64,000 nt of DNA. Origin: Pseudomonas sp. Tri1 (GTDB lineage: Bacteria > Pseudomonadota > Gammaproteobacteria > Pseudomonadales > Pseudomonadaceae). The notes below the pieces were generated by a model, which saw only the letters and a program-made list of their open reading frames with translations, was not told the DNA's origin and did no database searches. Both the position numbers and the translations under genes were made by a program. Location: contig NZ_CP072913.1 of the NCBI RefSeq assembly GCF_017968885.1, positions 1,038,001 to 1,102,000 of the forward strand. The letters are read 5' to 3'. Below are positions 21,029 through 31,483 of the stretch, in pieces (positions within the stretch are counted from its first letter, which is position 1; every line of letters starts with the position of its first letter).

Positions 21029-22132
21029 ATGCCTGCAAAAGCCTTGTTCAAACCCTTCCACCTCGGCACATTCGAGCTGCCGACCCGGGTGGTGATGGCG
21101 CCAATGACTCGTTCGTTTTCGCCCGGCGGCGTGCCCAATGCCAAGGTCGTCGAGTATTACCGTCGTCGCGCGGCGGCCGGGGTCGGCTTGATCATCACCG
21201 AGGGCACGACCGTTGGGCACAAGGCCTCCAATGGTTATCCGAACGTCCCGCATTTCTATGGCGATGCTGCGCTGGCCGGTTGGAAAAAAGTGGTGGATGC
21301 CGTGCACGCCGAAGGCGGCAAGATCGTTCCGCAGTTGTGGCATGTGGGCAACGTGCGACGCCTCGGCACCGAGCCGGATGCCAGCGTGCCGGGCTATGGT
21401 CCGACCGAAAAGCTCAAGGACGGTCAGGTGGTGGTCCACGGCATGACTCAGGCCGATATCGACGAGGTCATCGCCGCGTTCGCCCAGGCAGCGAAAGATG
21501 CCCAGAGCATCGGCATGGACGGTGTGGAAATTCATGGCGCCCACGGTTACCTGGTGGACCAATTCTTCTGGGAAGGCAGCAACCAGCGCACCGACGGCTA
21601 CGGCGGTAGTCTGGCCAACCGTTCGCGCTTCGCGATCGAACTGATCCGTGCCGTACGCGCAGCAGTAGGCGAGGGCTTTCCAATCATTTTCCGTTTCTCT
21701 CAATGGAAGCAGCAGGATTACACCGCGCGCCTGGTGCAAACCCCTGAAGCCTTGGGCGAGTTTCTCAAGCCGCTGTCCGAAGCCGGCGTGGATATTTTCC
21801 ACTGCTCGACACGGCGCTTCTGGGAGCCGGAGTTCGAAGGCTGCGAGCTGAACCTGGCCGGCTGGACCCGCAAACTCACCGGCAAGCCCACCATCACCGT
21901 CGGCAGCGTCGGCCTGGATGGCGAGTTCCTGCAGTTCATGGTCAACACCGATAAAGTCGCGCAACCGGCCAGCCTGGAGAAACTGCTGGAGCGCCTGAAC
22001 AATGATGAGTTCGACCTGGTGGCGGTGGGGCGTGCACTGCTGGTGGATCCGGACTGGGCGCAAAAAGTGCGTGAAGGCCGGGAACAGGAGATCTTGCCGT
22101 TCAGTCGTGAGGCGTTGATGACGTTGGTCTAA
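21029..22132 (+). CDS. NADH:flavin oxidoreductase, Old Yellow Enzyme family
   Basis: FMN-dependent ene-reductase-like TIM barrel of 367 aa. Landmarks are VVMAPMTRSFS near the N-terminus (FMN-binding), VPQLWHVGN, the substrate-binding pair in GVEIHGAHGYLVDQFF, the RSRFAIELIRAVR helix and the C-terminal phosphate-binding region TITVGSVGLDG...VAVGRALLVDPDWA. The natural substrate cannot be told from sequence; relatives reduce activated C=C bonds of enones. An in-frame ATG 19 codons upstream exists, but the chosen start has GGAG at good spacing. Confidence 0.87.
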   Translation: MPAKALFKPFHLGTFELPTRVVMAPMTRSFSPGGVPNAKVVEYYRRRAAAGVGLIITEGTTVGHKASNGYPNVPHFYGDAALAGWKKVVDAVHAEGGKIVPQLWHVGNVRRLGTEPDASVPGYGPTEKLKDGQVVVHGMTQADIDEVIAAFAQAAKDAQSIGMDGVEIHGAHGYLVDQFFWEGSNQRTDGYGGSLANRSRFAIELIRAVRAAVGEGFPIIFRFSQWKQQDYTARLVQTPEALGEFLKPLSEAGVDIFHCSTRRFWEPEFEGCELNLAGWTRKLTGKPTITVGSVGLDGEFLQFMVNTDKVAQPASLEKLLERLNNDEFDLVAVGRALLVDPDWAQKVREGREQEILPFSREALMTLV

Positions 22133-22150
22133 GCGATACCTGAACTGACG

Positions 22151-22249
22151 CTATCGCGAGCAGGCTCGCTCCCACAGTGGTTCTGGGTTGAACACAAGAT
22201 ATGTGTCCGCTGGAGATCGAATGTGGGAGCGAGCCTGCTCGCGATGGCG
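22151..22249. repeat. REP doublet, opposite orientation
   Basis: CGCGAGCAGGCTCGCTCCCA at left and TGGGAGCGAGCCTGCTCGCG at right. The two copies point toward each other in the reverse order to most doublets here. Confidence 0.85.
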
Positions 22250-22270
22250 ATCTAAAAAACACTGAACAAC

Positions 22271-23443
22271 TCAGGGCACGGTCGGCGCAGCAGGCATCAC
22301 CTGCTCACCCACACAAACCCCGCGCAACTGCGCCTCGAATTGCTCGATCACTGACGCCCAGCCCTGGCGGCTGGCATGTTGGCGGGCATTGAGCCGCACG
22401 CAACGCAACGCCTCGCGCTCCTCCAGCAGCCAACGGGCTGCATCGCAGAACGCTTCCTCGTCCCCTGGCATCGCCAGCACGCCGTTGTAACCATGGCGGA
22501 TGTGCTGCGCCGCGGCGGCTTGATCGTAGGCCACCACGGCCAGTCCGGATGCCAGCGCCTCCAATACGACATTGCCGAAGGTCTCGGTCAGGCTCGGAAA
22601 GACAAACACATCCCCTGACGCATAGTGGCTGGCCAGCGCTTCGCCGCGCTGGGCCCCACAAAAGATCGCACCGGGCAGTTGCTGTTCCAGCACGACGCGT
22701 TGCGGGCCGTCACCGACCACCACCAATTTCATCCGCCGCTGTGGGAAAGCGCTGCACAGCGTGTCGAAACTGCGCTTGAGTAGCCCGAGGTTTTTCTCCT
22801 GGGCCAGACGCCCGACATGGATTACCGCGATGTCGTCATCGCCCAGGCCCCAGGCCTCACGCAGGCTTGCCGAGCGTTTGACCGGATGAAACAGCTGGCT
22901 GTCCACGCCGCGCGACAACAGCGCTACGCGTTCGAAATGGCGCCGTTCCAGTTCCAGGCGCTGGCTGAGGCTGGGTACCAGGGTCAGGGTGGAGCGGTTG
23001 TGAAACCAGCGCAGGTAATGGGTGAGCACACGACTTAACAATCCAAAGCCGTATTGCTGGGTGTATTGCTGGAAATTGGTGTGGAAGCCGCTGACCACCG
23101 AGATGCCCAGGCGCCGTGCCGCGCGCAACGCCGATAAACCCAGCGGGCCTTCCGTGGCGATGTACAGCACATCTGGACGATGACGTTTCCAGCGCCGCAA
23201 CAGTTTGTGCACCGAAGCCTGGCCCCACTGCAAGCCCGGATACCCCGGCAGCGGCCAGCCCCGGCACAACAACTGATCGTCGCTGGCCTGGCGTGGATCA
23301 CCGGCCTGGCGCGGACGTATCAGTTCCACTTGGTGTCCGCGTGCGCGCAGGCCGTCGTACAGGCGGCCCAGGGTATTGGCCACACCGTTGATTTCGGGCG
23401 CGAAGGTCTCGGTGACGAGCGTGATGTGCAGGTGTGTGGTCAT
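22271..23443 (-). CDS. Glycosyltransferase family 4 protein (MgtA-like)
   Basis: Cytoplasmic GT-B fold glycosyltransferase of 390 aa. The N-terminal half has TETFAPEINGVANTLGRL (acceptor side); the C-terminal half has VIHVGRLAQEKNL, VVVGDGPQR and the family EX7E motif in SLTETFGNVVLEALASG. It most resembles the alpha-mannosyltransferases that act on glycolipids, but the sugar donor is an inference. The start used is MTTHLHI; an alternative ATG eight codons upstream has no better ribosome site. It is followed on the minus strand by a REP doublet and preceded by cysZ. Confidence 0.82.
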   Translation of the reverse strand: MTTHLHITLVTETFAPEINGVANTLGRLYDGLRARGHQVELIRPRQAGDPRQASDDQLLCRGWPLPGYPGLQWGQASVHKLLRRWKRHRPDVLYIATEGPLGLSALRAARRLGISVVSGFHTNFQQYTQQYGFGLLSRVLTHYLRWFHNRSTLTLVPSLSQRLELERRHFERVALLSRGVDSQLFHPVKRSASLREAWGLGDDDIAVIHVGRLAQEKNLGLLKRSFDTLCSAFPQRRMKLVVVGDGPQRVVLEQQLPGAIFCGAQRGEALASHYASGDVFVFPSLTETFGNVVLEALASGLAVVAYDQAAAAQHIRHGYNGVLAMPGDEEAFCDAARWLLEEREALRCVRLNARQHASRQGWASVIEQFEAQLRGVCVGEQVMPAAPTVP

Positions 23444-23507
23444 GACCCCAGTGTCGACCGGGGCCATTTCGTCATTGTGACGCGAGGATGATGGATTTGT
23501 GACCGCT

Positions 23508-24263
23508 TCAGCCCTGACGGGCCAACGCGGTCTCGGCGCCTTGCTCGCGCACCCAGAACAAAGTCGCCCCGGCCACTGCCGCCGGCATCATCAGGATGTT
23601 GACCACCGGGATCAGCAGCACCAGGTACACGCTGCCGCCAAAGCCCAGGCTCTGCCAGCGTTTCTCCCGCAGCCAGGCGAGCATTTCGTTCCAGCCCAGC
23701 TTGTGGTTGTCCGCCGGATAGTCGATGTACTGGATCGCCATCATCCACACGCCGAACAACAACCACAGCGGTGCGGCGACGATATTGATCACGGGGATGA
23801 ATGACAGCACGAAAAGCCCCAAGGCACGAGGCAGGAAATAGCCGAGCTTGCGCGCCTCCCGGGACAATGTACGGGGGATCATGGCGACCAGTTCGCCCCA
23901 ACTGAAGTCCGGAAAGTCGTCGGTGCCACGGATGACCACTTCGACTTTCTCCGCGAGAAAGCCGTTGAATGGCGCGGCGATGATGTTGGCGAGCATGGTG
24001 AAGGTGAAAAACACCATCAGTACCACGAGCACCACGAACAGCGGCCAGAGGACGTAGCTGAGGAAGCTCAGCCAATCCGGCAGTGACGGCATCAGTGTGT
24101 CGACCCACAGGCTGAATTGATGGCCGGCCAGGTAGATCAACCCGACGAACAGCACCAGGTTGATTGCCAGCGGCAAGAGTACGAACAAACGCAGGCCCGG
24201 GCTCAGGACCAGCTTGAGGCCCTCGCGCAAATATTGCGGGCCGGACAGGACGGGGGCGGGCAT
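23508..24263 (-). CDS. cysZ: Sulfate transporter CysZ
   Basis: Inner-membrane protein of the CysZ (EI24) family, 251 aa, that brings sulfate into the cell for cysteine synthesis. Four or more hydrophobic segments are visible (about residues 24-47, 69-95, 145-175 and 205-228). Conserved stretches include [17 protein letters not shown] and PFVD-like [17 protein letters not shown]. The ATG start has TTGGAG at good spacing; a TTG four codons upstream is less likely. It complements the cysD-cysNC pair elsewhere in this window. Confidence 0.92.
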   Translation of the reverse strand: MPAPVLSGPQYLREGLKLVLSPGLRLFVLLPLAINLVLFVGLIYLAGHQFSLWVDTLMPSLPDWLSFLSYVLWPLFVVLVVLMVFFTFTMLANIIAAPFNGFLAEKVEVVIRGTDDFPDFSWGELVAMIPRTLSREARKLGYFLPRALGLFVLSFIPVINIVAAPLWLLFGVWMMAIQYIDYPADNHKLGWNEMLAWLREKRWQSLGFGGSVYLVLLIPVVNILMMPAAVAGATLFWVREQGAETALARQG

Positions 24264-25538
<1,275 letters not shown>

Positions 25539-25554
25539 TCCGTCAGGCATGAAG

Positions 25555-25577
25555 AAACCGGCTTCGGCCGGTTTTTT
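25555..25577 (+). terminator. Rho-independent terminator after trxB
   Basis: AACCGGC, TTCG tetraloop and GCCGGTT followed by six T in all, 17 bases after the trxB stop. Confidence 0.9.
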
Positions 25578-25603
25578 CATGCCTGGATTCTGTCGGTGCC
25601 CCC

Positions 25604-25693
25604 TGTGGGAGCGAGCTTGCTCGCGATGGCGCCAGGTCAGTCGACATCGATGTTGACTGATACACCGTCATCGCGAGCAAGCTCGCTCCCTCA
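25604..25693. repeat. REP doublet (REPIN), GCTTGCTCGCG family
   Basis: Inverted REP pair in the convergent gap between trxB and the aminotransferase gene; the right copy has CTCCCTCA instead of CTCCCACA. Confidence 0.88.
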
Positions 25694-25723
25694 GGTTTTT
25701 TGTGTGGTCAGAAACACCGCATT

Positions 25724-26974
25724 TCAGGCGAGCTTCGCCAGGCATGTTTCCAGAATATCCAACCCTTCCTCCAACACCACCGCCTCGGTCGTCAACGGTG
25801 CCAGCAGCCGGATGATGTGCCGCGATTTACCGCTGGGCATCAGCAGCAAGCCCGACTCTCGCGCCAGGGCCAGCAGTTGTGTCAGTTGCGCCGATGCCGG
25901 GCTGCCGTCGGCGTGGGCCAGTTCGAGGCCGCGCATGGCGCCGACGCCGGTCAGGCGGCCCAGGTATGGCGTCAGGCCACGGCTGCGCCAGGATTCGTAG
26001 CGGCTGACGATCGCTTCTTCCTGTTGCGTGCCCCAGGCTTGCAGGTTCGCGTCGCTCATTTCGTCCAGGGTTGCCAGTGCGGCGGCGCAGGCGATGGGGT
26101 TGCCGGAATAGGTGCCGCCCAGTCCACCCTTGGGCAGGTTGTCCAGCAGCGCCTTGCGCCCCACTACTGCGCCGAGGGGCACACCGCCGGCGATGCTTTT
26201 GCCCAGCAGAATCAGGTCGGGCTCAATGCCCAGTCGCGAGAACGCAAAACGCTTGCCGGTGCGGCCGAAGCCGGACTGGATTTCATCGATGATCAGTACA
26301 ATGCCTTTGTCGTCGCAAAACTGCCGCAGGGCTTGGGCGAAAGGCACGTCCATCGCCAGGAAACCGGCTTCGCCCTGCACCGGCTCGACGATGAAACAAG
26401 CGACGTCGTTCACGTCGATCTCGACGCTGAACAGCCGCTCCATGGCCTTCAAGGCCTCTGCGCAGGTGACGCCGTTGTCCTGGCTAGGGTAGGGCAGGTG
26501 ATACACCGGTCCAGGCAGTACGCCGACTTTCTGTTTGTAGGGCGCGACCTTGCCGTTGAGATTGAGAGTGGCCAGGGTGCGGCCGTGGAACCCTCCATCA
26601 AACGCGATGACGGCGGTGCGGCCCGTGGCGCCGCGTACGATCTTCAAGGCGTTCTCCGCCGCCTCGGCGCCGCTGTTGGTGAGCATGCCACTGACCGGGT
26701 AATCCACCGGTACAAACGCCGTCAGGCGCTCCATCAGTTCAATGTAGGGGGCGTGGGGCGCGGCATTGAACGCGTAGTGGGTCAGTCGGGTGGCTTGTGC
26801 GCGGATCGCCTCGACGATGCGTGGATGGCAATGGCCGAGGTTCAACACGCCGATGCCGCCGACGAAATCGATGTAGCGCTTGCCGTCGGTGTCCCAGACC
26901 TCGGCGTTTTTGCCGTGGCTGAGGCTGACGGGATGCACGATGGAAATCGATTGGCTGATGGTTTCGCTGCTCAT
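25724..26974 (-). CDS. Class III aminotransferase (4-aminobutyrate/2-aminoadipate type)
   Basis: PLP-dependent class III (omega) aminotransferase of 416 aa. Landmarks are the phosphate-binding NSGAEAAENALKIVR, FDGGFHGRTL, the PLP-ring aspartate in VLIIDEIQSGFGRTG and the PLP lysine 259 in LLGKSIAGGVPLG. The family includes GabT and the Pseudomonas L-2-aminoadipate aminotransferase of D-lysine breakdown; the latter has the same length and overall look from memory, but sequence alone cannot separate them. It stands alone with no gabD-type partner next to it. Confidence 0.85.
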   Translation of the reverse strand: MSSETISQSISIVHPVSLSHGKNAEVWDTDGKRYIDFVGGIGVLNLGHCHPRIVEAIRAQATRLTHYAFNAAPHAPYIELMERLTAFVPVDYPVSGMLTNSGAEAAENALKIVRGATGRTAVIAFDGGFHGRTLATLNLNGKVAPYKQKVGVLPGPVYHLPYPSQDNGVTCAEALKAMERLFSVEIDVNDVACFIVEPVQGEAGFLAMDVPFAQALRQFCDDKGIVLIIDEIQSGFGRTGKRFAFSRLGIEPDLILLGKSIAGGVPLGAVVGRKALLDNLPKGGLGGTYSGNPIACAAALATLDEMSDANLQAWGTQQEEAIVSRYESWRSRGLTPYLGRLTGVGAMRGLELAHADGSPASAQLTQLLALARESGLLLMPSGKSRHIIRLLAPLTTEAVVLEEGLDILETCLAKLA

Positions 26975-27115
26975 GGATGACGGCTCGGAGGAAGGAAAGA
27001 TTTCCTGTATCTAAGCCGCGAGCAGAGGGGCCCGGCAAACGAAATAAAGTTGCCGGGTCAATCTTAAAAGTCGGGATGTGGGTAGGTGTTGGTCAGCAAG
27101 GATGAATGGGGCCCT

Positions 27116-27145
27116 TGTGGCGCGGGCATAACCCCCCTCACCACA
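27116..27145. repeat. Degenerate TGTGGCGAGG-family palindrome
   Basis: TGTGGCGCGGG and CCCCCTCACCACA around a short centre form an imperfect hairpin just downstream of the HopJ-like gene. Confidence 0.45.
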
Positions 27146-27161
27146 AAAAGCCGGGCTCAGA

Positions 27162-27500
27162 TCAGCGCCGTTGCAGCGGCTGCGCCTCGAACTTCACACC
27201 CGCCAACCCATGGCCCATCAACGCCCGGATATTGCCGTGATCACTGCCCTCGGGCGTGGCCAGTACCGAACGATAGTGTTCGCCAAACGCCAGCAGCGCC
27301 TCTTCATCGCTCAAGCCCTCGAGCAGGGCCAGGCCCAGGGTCTTGCAGGAGCCTTCGTTCTGCCCGGCGGCGTTGTGCACGCCACCGTTGTCGAATGCTT
27401 GGGGCTGGTAGTCGTAACCGGCGGCGATAAAGGCCAGGGTGTCGGCGAAGACGTGTTCGCCACTCTTGAGACTGGCGCGCAGGGTGTTCAGGTCAGGCAT
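27162..27500 (-). CDS. HopJ-type III effector family protein
   Basis: A 112 aa protein matching the HopJ family by its compact Trp-free core, with FADTLAFIAAGYDYQPQAF and GSCKTLGLALLEGL. The name comes from a plant-pathogen effector, but homologues are widespread in non-pathogenic gammaproteobacteria and are unlikely to be secreted effectors here. It overlaps the DUF1244 gene by eight bases, so the two are translationally coupled. It ends the minus-strand run beginning with folM. Its function is unknown. Confidence 0.78.
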   Translation of the reverse strand: MPDLNTLRASLKSGEHVFADTLAFIAAGYDYQPQAFDNGGVHNAAGQNEGSCKTLGLALLEGLSDEEALLAFGEHYRSVLATPEGSDHGNIRALMGHGLAGVKFEAQPLQRR

Positions 27501-27789
27501 CGGGTTTTCCTTTGGCGAACGCCGCTTGCTGTTCGGCGCTGGCTTCTTTTTGGTATTGGGCTTTCCACTCGGCGTACGGCATGCCGTAGACCACTTCGCG
27601 AGCGTCGTCGAGGCTGACCTCGATCTGGCGTTCATCGGCGGCGGCCTTGTACCACTTGGACAGGCAGTTGCGGCAGAAACCGGCGAGGTTCATCAGGTCG
27701 ATGTTCTGTACATCCTTGCGGCTGTCCAGGTGGGCAACCAATCGGCGGAAAGCGGCGGCTTCAAGCTCGAGGCGTTGTTGATCGTTCAT
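27493..27789 (-). CDS. DUF1244 domain protein
   Basis: Small helical protein of 98 aa in the DUF1244 family. Two cysteines sit in the motif GFCRNCLSKWY, and a conserved EVVYGMPYAEWKAQYQ follows. Length and spacing match the family. It lies between folX and the HopJ-like gene and overlaps the latter. The function is unknown; the repeated association with pterin or amino-acid genes in Pseudomonas hints at a housekeeping role, but that is inference. Confidence 0.82.
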   Translation of the reverse strand: MNDQQRLELEAAAFRRLVAHLDSRKDVQNIDLMNLAGFCRNCLSKWYKAAADERQIEVSLDDAREVVYGMPYAEWKAQYQKEASAEQQAAFAKGKPDA

Positions 27790-27893
27790 GGTGTTCTCTG
27801 GCGAACAGCTTCAAGCGGCGTGCTTCAAGCTGCGGGATGGATTGCAGTGGTGACAAGCTTACCGCTTGAGGCCTGCGGCTGAAAACGTGCAGC

Positions 27894-28265
27894 TCAGCGG
27901 CTCGCCGCAAGGGTGATCGACACCGACTCGGCAAATCGCAGTGCGTGGGGCTTGTCGACTTCGACCTCGGCATACAGCACCGACTCGTTGGCCATGACCA
28001 GGTCGAGCAATTCCTGGGTCAGGCGTTCGAGCAGCGCGAAACGGTTACCTTCCACATGGGCGATGATCGCCTTGGTGATAGTGCGATAGTTCAGCGCGTG
28101 GTCGATGTCGTTGTCACGCACCGCTTCCTGGGCGGCGTAGAGGATGGTCAGGTTGATCAGCACATCCTGCTTGTTGAGGATTTCATCCTCGTTGATACCG
28201 ATGAAGGTGCGCAGGCGCAGGTCCTTGACCTTGATGCGCGCCATGGCGGGCTGAAGTTGTGGCAT
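27894..28265 (-). CDS. folX: Dihydroneopterin triphosphate 2'-epimerase FolX
   Basis: FolB-like enzyme of 123 aa that epimerises dihydroneopterin triphosphate to dihydromonapterin triphosphate, the branch leading to tetrahydromonapterin. Landmarks are [20 protein letters not shown] and the catalytic region [15 protein letters not shown]. Its ATG follows the folE stop directly (TAAATG), so it is co-translated with folE. FolX is preferred over FolB because of the neighbouring folM and folE. Confidence 0.9.
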   Translation of the reverse strand: MPQLQPAMARIKVKDLRLRTFIGINEDEILNKQDVLINLTILYAAQEAVRDNDIDHALNYRTITKAIIAHVEGNRFALLERLTQELLDLVMANESVLYAEVEVDKPHALRFAESVSITLAASR

Positions 28266-28826
28266 TTATTGGCTCCGTCGAATCAATTGCAGGAACTCCT
28301 GGCGGGTGGTGCTGGACTCGCGAAAGGCGCCGAGCATCACCGAGGTGTTCATGGTCGAGTTCTGTTTTTCGACACCGCGCATCATCATGCACATGTGCTG
28401 GGCTTCGATCACCACCGCCACGCCAGCGGCCTGGGTGACCTGCTGCACCGCGTCGGCGATTTGCCGGGTGAGGTTTTCCTGGATTTGCAGGCGGCGGGCG
28501 AACATGTCCACCAACCGGGCAATTTTCGACAGCCCCAGGACCTTGCCCGTAGGAATATAAGCCACATGGGCCTTGCCGATGAAGGGCAGCAGGTGATGTT
28601 CGCACAGGGAATAAAGTTCGATGTCGGCGACAATCACCATTTCATCGCTGTCCGAGGCGAACAGGGCGCCATTGACGATCTGCTCGACGCTCTGTTCATA
28701 GCCGTGGCAAAGGTACTGCATGGCCTTGGCCGCGCGCACCGGGGTGTCCAGCAAGCCTTCGCGTTCCGGGTCTTCGCCCAGGCCGATGAGGATCTCGCGA
28801 TAGTTCTGGGGCAGGGATAACGCCAT
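28266..28826 (-). CDS. folE: GTP cyclohydrolase I FolE
   Basis: Converts GTP to 7,8-dihydroneopterin triphosphate. The 186 aa length is normal. Zinc ligands are visible in LCEHHLLPF (Cys and His) and the later Cys in [11 protein letters not shown]; the catalytic region [20 protein letters not shown] is intact. It lies between folM and folX and is coupled to folX. In Pseudomonas this copy feeds tetrahydromonapterin synthesis; a second folE copy for folate probably exists elsewhere, but that cannot be seen here. Confidence 0.93.
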   Translation of the reverse strand: MALSLPQNYREILIGLGEDPEREGLLDTPVRAAKAMQYLCHGYEQSVEQIVNGALFASDSDEMVIVADIELYSLCEHHLLPFIGKAHVAYIPTGKVLGLSKIARLVDMFARRLQIQENLTRQIADAVQQVTQAAGVAVVIEAQHMCMMMRGVEKQNSTMNTSVMLGAFRESSTTRQEFLQLIRRSQ

Positions 28827-28846
28827 GGGGCATCCTCGAAACAAGG

Positions 28847-29557
28847 CTATTTGACGTGCCGCCCGCCGTTGACGGTCAGGGTCGTGCCGGTGACATAGGG
28901 ATTGTCCAGCAGATAACGCAGGCTCTGGTAGATCACTTCGCTGCCGGGTTCGATACCCAGCGCCGACTTGGCCAGGGCCTTGGCACGGTAAGCCGCGTCG
29001 TCTTCGGGATTGAACAGTAGCAGGGCCGGGGCGATACCGTTGACCTTGATGGCCGGCGCGTACTTCGCTGCAAACGACAGGGTCAGGCTTTCGAGACCGG
29101 CCTTGGTGGCGCAATAGGCGATGTGTTTGCTGCTGCCTTTGCGTGTCACATCATCGCTGATGTGCACGATATCCGCCGGGGTTGAACGTTGCAGCAGTTC
29201 GGCGCAATGCAGGTTGATCAGGTAAGGCGCGAGCATATGCACCCCGAACATGGCATTGAAAGCGTCCGCTTCGTCGCCCGGGGCTTCGGCCAGCCACGCC
29301 GAGGCGTTGTGCACGATGGCCCGCAGGCGTTGGGTGTGCTGCTTGAGCTGTTCGATAAAACTCAGGATCCCGGCTTCGCTGGATAACTCGGCGAACAGCA
29401 CGGTCGCCCCCATGTCACGCAGCGTCTGCACGCCCGGGCGTTCGGTGCGGTAAGTGGCGATCACCGGTTGGCCGTCTTCGAGCAATCGCCGGGCGCAATG
29501 CAGGCCGACGCGCTGGGCGGCGCCAGTGATCAGGATCGGAGCGGTGGCGCTGGACAT
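28847..29557 (-). CDS. folM: Dihydromonapterin reductase FolM
   Basis: Short-chain dehydrogenase of 236 aa reducing dihydromonapterin to tetrahydromonapterin. The cofactor motif is ITGAAQRVG (the TGxxxRxG form typical of pteridine reductases, instead of TGxxxGxG), and YxxxK is in IAYCATKAG. It heads the folM-folE-folX-DUF1244-HopJ run; folE starts 20 bases after it. Tetrahydromonapterin is the cofactor of Pseudomonas phenylalanine hydroxylase, whose product is degraded via the homogentisate genes at 45-49 kb. Confidence 0.92.
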   Translation of the reverse strand: MSSATAPILITGAAQRVGLHCARRLLEDGQPVIATYRTERPGVQTLRDMGATVLFAELSSEAGILSFIEQLKQHTQRLRAIVHNASAWLAEAPGDEADAFNAMFGVHMLAPYLINLHCAELLQRSTPADIVHISDDVTRKGSSKHIAYCATKAGLESLTLSFAAKYAPAIKVNGIAPALLLFNPEDDAAYRAKALAKSALGIEPGSEVIYQSLRYLLDNPYVTGTTLTVNGGRHVK

Positions 29558-29642
29558 AGGGCGGCTCGGTTCACGGCAAGAGCGAAACTATAACAGCGAC
29601 GCGGGGCGGGTCCTATGTACAAAGGTGAATCCAGTGCTGTCT

Positions 29643-29732
29643 TGTGGGAGCGAGCTTGCTCGCGATAGCTGTGTGACCGTCAGCGAAGATATTGAAGGTC
29701 AGGCCGCTATCGCGAGCAAGCTCGCTTCCACA
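29643..29732. repeat. REP doublet (REPIN), GCTTGCTCGCG family
   Basis: Inverted REP pair in the gap between folM and the monooxygenase-like gene; the right copy reads CGCTTCCACA rather than CGCTCCCACA. Confidence 0.88.
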
Positions 29733-29741
29733 GTGGCGGCA

Positions 29742-30302
29742 TCAGTGATTCTGAGCCGCCGGCAACGTCCGCTGTGGCGCGCCGTTGAGCCAGTTCGCCA
29801 GCAGATGGGTCGACATCGGGATAAACAGGTAGACCATCAGCGGCGTCAGGATCAGCGTGCTGATGAACACGCGGCTCAACAAGCCCAGTTCGCCCAGCAG
29901 TGGCCCCAACAGGAAATTGAACAACAGCGACACGGGAAAAAACGCGAGCCATATGGCCACGGCTTGTTTCCAGCGCGGCGGACGCTGGCCAACGGTGCCA
30001 AACCAACCATCGATACCACGCACCCGGTGTTCGGAGGGGTGGGCGAACAGATCGCTGCCACGTCCCAGCCAGGCCGTACGTGAGGCGGAATGTTCCCAGG
30101 TGTGCAGGGTCTGCTCGTCGGCGAAGCGGAAAATGATCTGGAACTCATCGTCCTGGGGCGGTGGTGCAAGTACGCCGGAGCCCAGGTAGCCAGGGAAGTC
30201 AGTGGCCAATCGTTCGCCTTCACGCAACCAGGCGATCAGGTCCTGATAGCGTCCATTGGCGACGCGGCGGGCAACCATCAGGGTGACGGGTGAGGTAGAC
30301 AT
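29742..30302 (-). CDS. Membrane-anchored antibiotic biosynthesis monooxygenase-like protein
   Basis: A 186 aa protein with an ABM-type ferredoxin-like domain in the first 100 residues (VTLMVARRVANGRYQDLIAW, then FQIIFRFADEQTLHTWEHS) and two C-terminal transmembrane helices (about residues 115-140 and 148-172). Such ABM-plus-two-helix proteins are common and functionally uncharacterised. The start is the second of two adjacent ATGs, seven bases after GGAG. The gene is divergent from the LitR-like regulator, so it may be one of its targets. Confidence 0.75.
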   Translation of the reverse strand: MSTSPVTLMVARRVANGRYQDLIAWLREGERLATDFPGYLGSGVLAPPPQDDEFQIIFRFADEQTLHTWEHSASRTAWLGRGSDLFAHPSEHRVRGIDGWFGTVGQRPPRWKQAVAIWLAFFPVSLLFNFLLGPLLGELGLLSRVFISTLILTPLMVYLFIPMSTHLLANWLNGAPQRTLPAAQNH

Positions 30303-30425
30303 CATGCATCTCCGTAAGACAGGCGCGGCACTCCGGGTAGGAGGTTCGCGGGGGACGCCCCGGGGTGGTGGGTAGCGTCTGGTCACCAAAAAACAGGCAA
30401 GGATTATTCCTGATCGAACGAAATA

Positions 30426-30460
30426 CAACAAAACTGCATATCGGTAATGTTTCTTGTTGT
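30426..30460. promoter_or_regulatory. Inverted repeat in the divergent LitR/ABM promoter region
   Basis: ACAACAA and TTGTTGT are perfect inverses separated by 21 bases in the 220-base gap between the divergent starts. A regulator site is possible; the arms are short, so chance cannot be excluded. Confidence 0.35.
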
Positions 30461-30522
30461 CATCATATGACTCGGAGGGAGTAAACTGGGATCCAATTTG
30501 CCAGCCGGACTTGTCTGCCAAA

Positions 30523-31482
30523 ATGAGCGTAATCACAGAAGATAACTTCGTTTTCCAGGCGTCGGGTGCCTTCAAGCGGGAGGATTTGTTCCCCATCCGC
30601 GAAGTGGCGCGCTTGACCGGTGTTAACCCGGTGACCCTGCGCGCATGGGAGCGTCGCTACGGTCTGATCCAGCCCACCCGCACCGAAAGCGGGCATCGCC
30701 TGTATTCCTTGGGCGATATCGAAAAGGTACGTAGCATCCTGGCCTGGATCGAGCGCGGGGTGGCTGTCAGCAAAGTAGGAAAGATCCTGGCGAAGACCGA
30801 GTCGGTGCAGCCGGTCTCTGTATTGATTTCATCGGAGCTGGTAAGAGCCGACTACGCCCAGTGGCAACAACAGGTGGCGAACGCGGTTGGCACCTTTGAC
30901 GATATAGAGCTGGATCGCATCTACGGACAGATTTTTTCCACCTACGCGGTCCCGATCATCTTCCAGGACATCCTGATGCCGCTCTGGCGACAACTGCTGC
31001 AACGCCAGCAGGAGTTCGGGCAAACCAGCGAATGGGTGTTCTTCGATGGCTTCCTGCGTTCGCGCATCATCCAACGACTCTTGTTCAAGCGCGAGGGCCA
31101 TTCCCGACGAGTCCTGGTCAGCGCCATCTCCGGTCAATGCCGCGAACTCGAGTTGCTGCTCACGGCGCTGTTCTTGTCCAAGGCGGAAATCGGCGTCAGG
31201 GTACTGACGATCGGCCTACCGTTCGACGAGCTGACCCTGGTGTGCCAGAAGGTCCAGCCTTTGGCGCTGGTGCTGGTGTCCAATCATGCACCGGTTCCCG
31301 AGCTGCCCAAGCGCCTGGAAAAACTGGCCCTGAGCCTGGATTGTCCGTTGATGTTGGCCGGCGATGCGTCCGACCTGGCGCAGGACTGCCTGGCTGGATC
31401 GTCGATCGCATGTCTGGGCAATGAGGGGACCGTGATGCCCAAGCGCCTGCGTCAATTTCTGTCAGGCAACCTGGACACCTGA
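30523..31482 (+). CDS. MerR-family regulator resembling class II LitR/CarH
   Basis: Transcription factor of 319 aa. A MerR winged helix fills about residues 22-92 (FPIREVARLTGVNPVTLRAW, ERRYGLIQPTRT), and the C-terminal part has the layout of the B12-binding cap and Rossmann domains of CarH/LitR. The cobalamin signatures are absent: the usual histidine motif position reads SGQCRELE and no Trp-x9-Glu-His is seen. This fits the class II LitR proteins known in Pseudomonas putida, which work with short-LOV photoreceptors. A short-LOV gene is two genes away. The ATG is chosen by domain position; its Shine-Dalgarno is poor. Confidence 0.8.
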   Translation: MSVITEDNFVFQASGAFKREDLFPIREVARLTGVNPVTLRAWERRYGLIQPTRTESGHRLYSLGDIEKVRSILAWIERGVAVSKVGKILAKTESVQPVSVLISSELVRADYAQWQQQVANAVGTFDDIELDRIYGQIFSTYAVPIIFQDILMPLWRQLLQRQQEFGQTSEWVFFDGFLRSRIIQRLLFKREGHSRRVLVSAISGQCRELELLLTALFLSKAEIGVRVLTIGLPFDELTLVCQKVQPLALVLVSNHAPVPELPKRLEKLALSLDCPLMLAGDASDLAQDCLAGSSIACLGNEGTVMPKRLRQFLSGNLDT

Positions 31483-31483
31483 G

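Noticed and set aside
30426..30460. ACAACAA/TTGTTGT repeat as a full LitR operator
   Set aside because: It does not fit the recalled two-TGTACA pattern in sequence or spacing, so only a generic dyad is reported.
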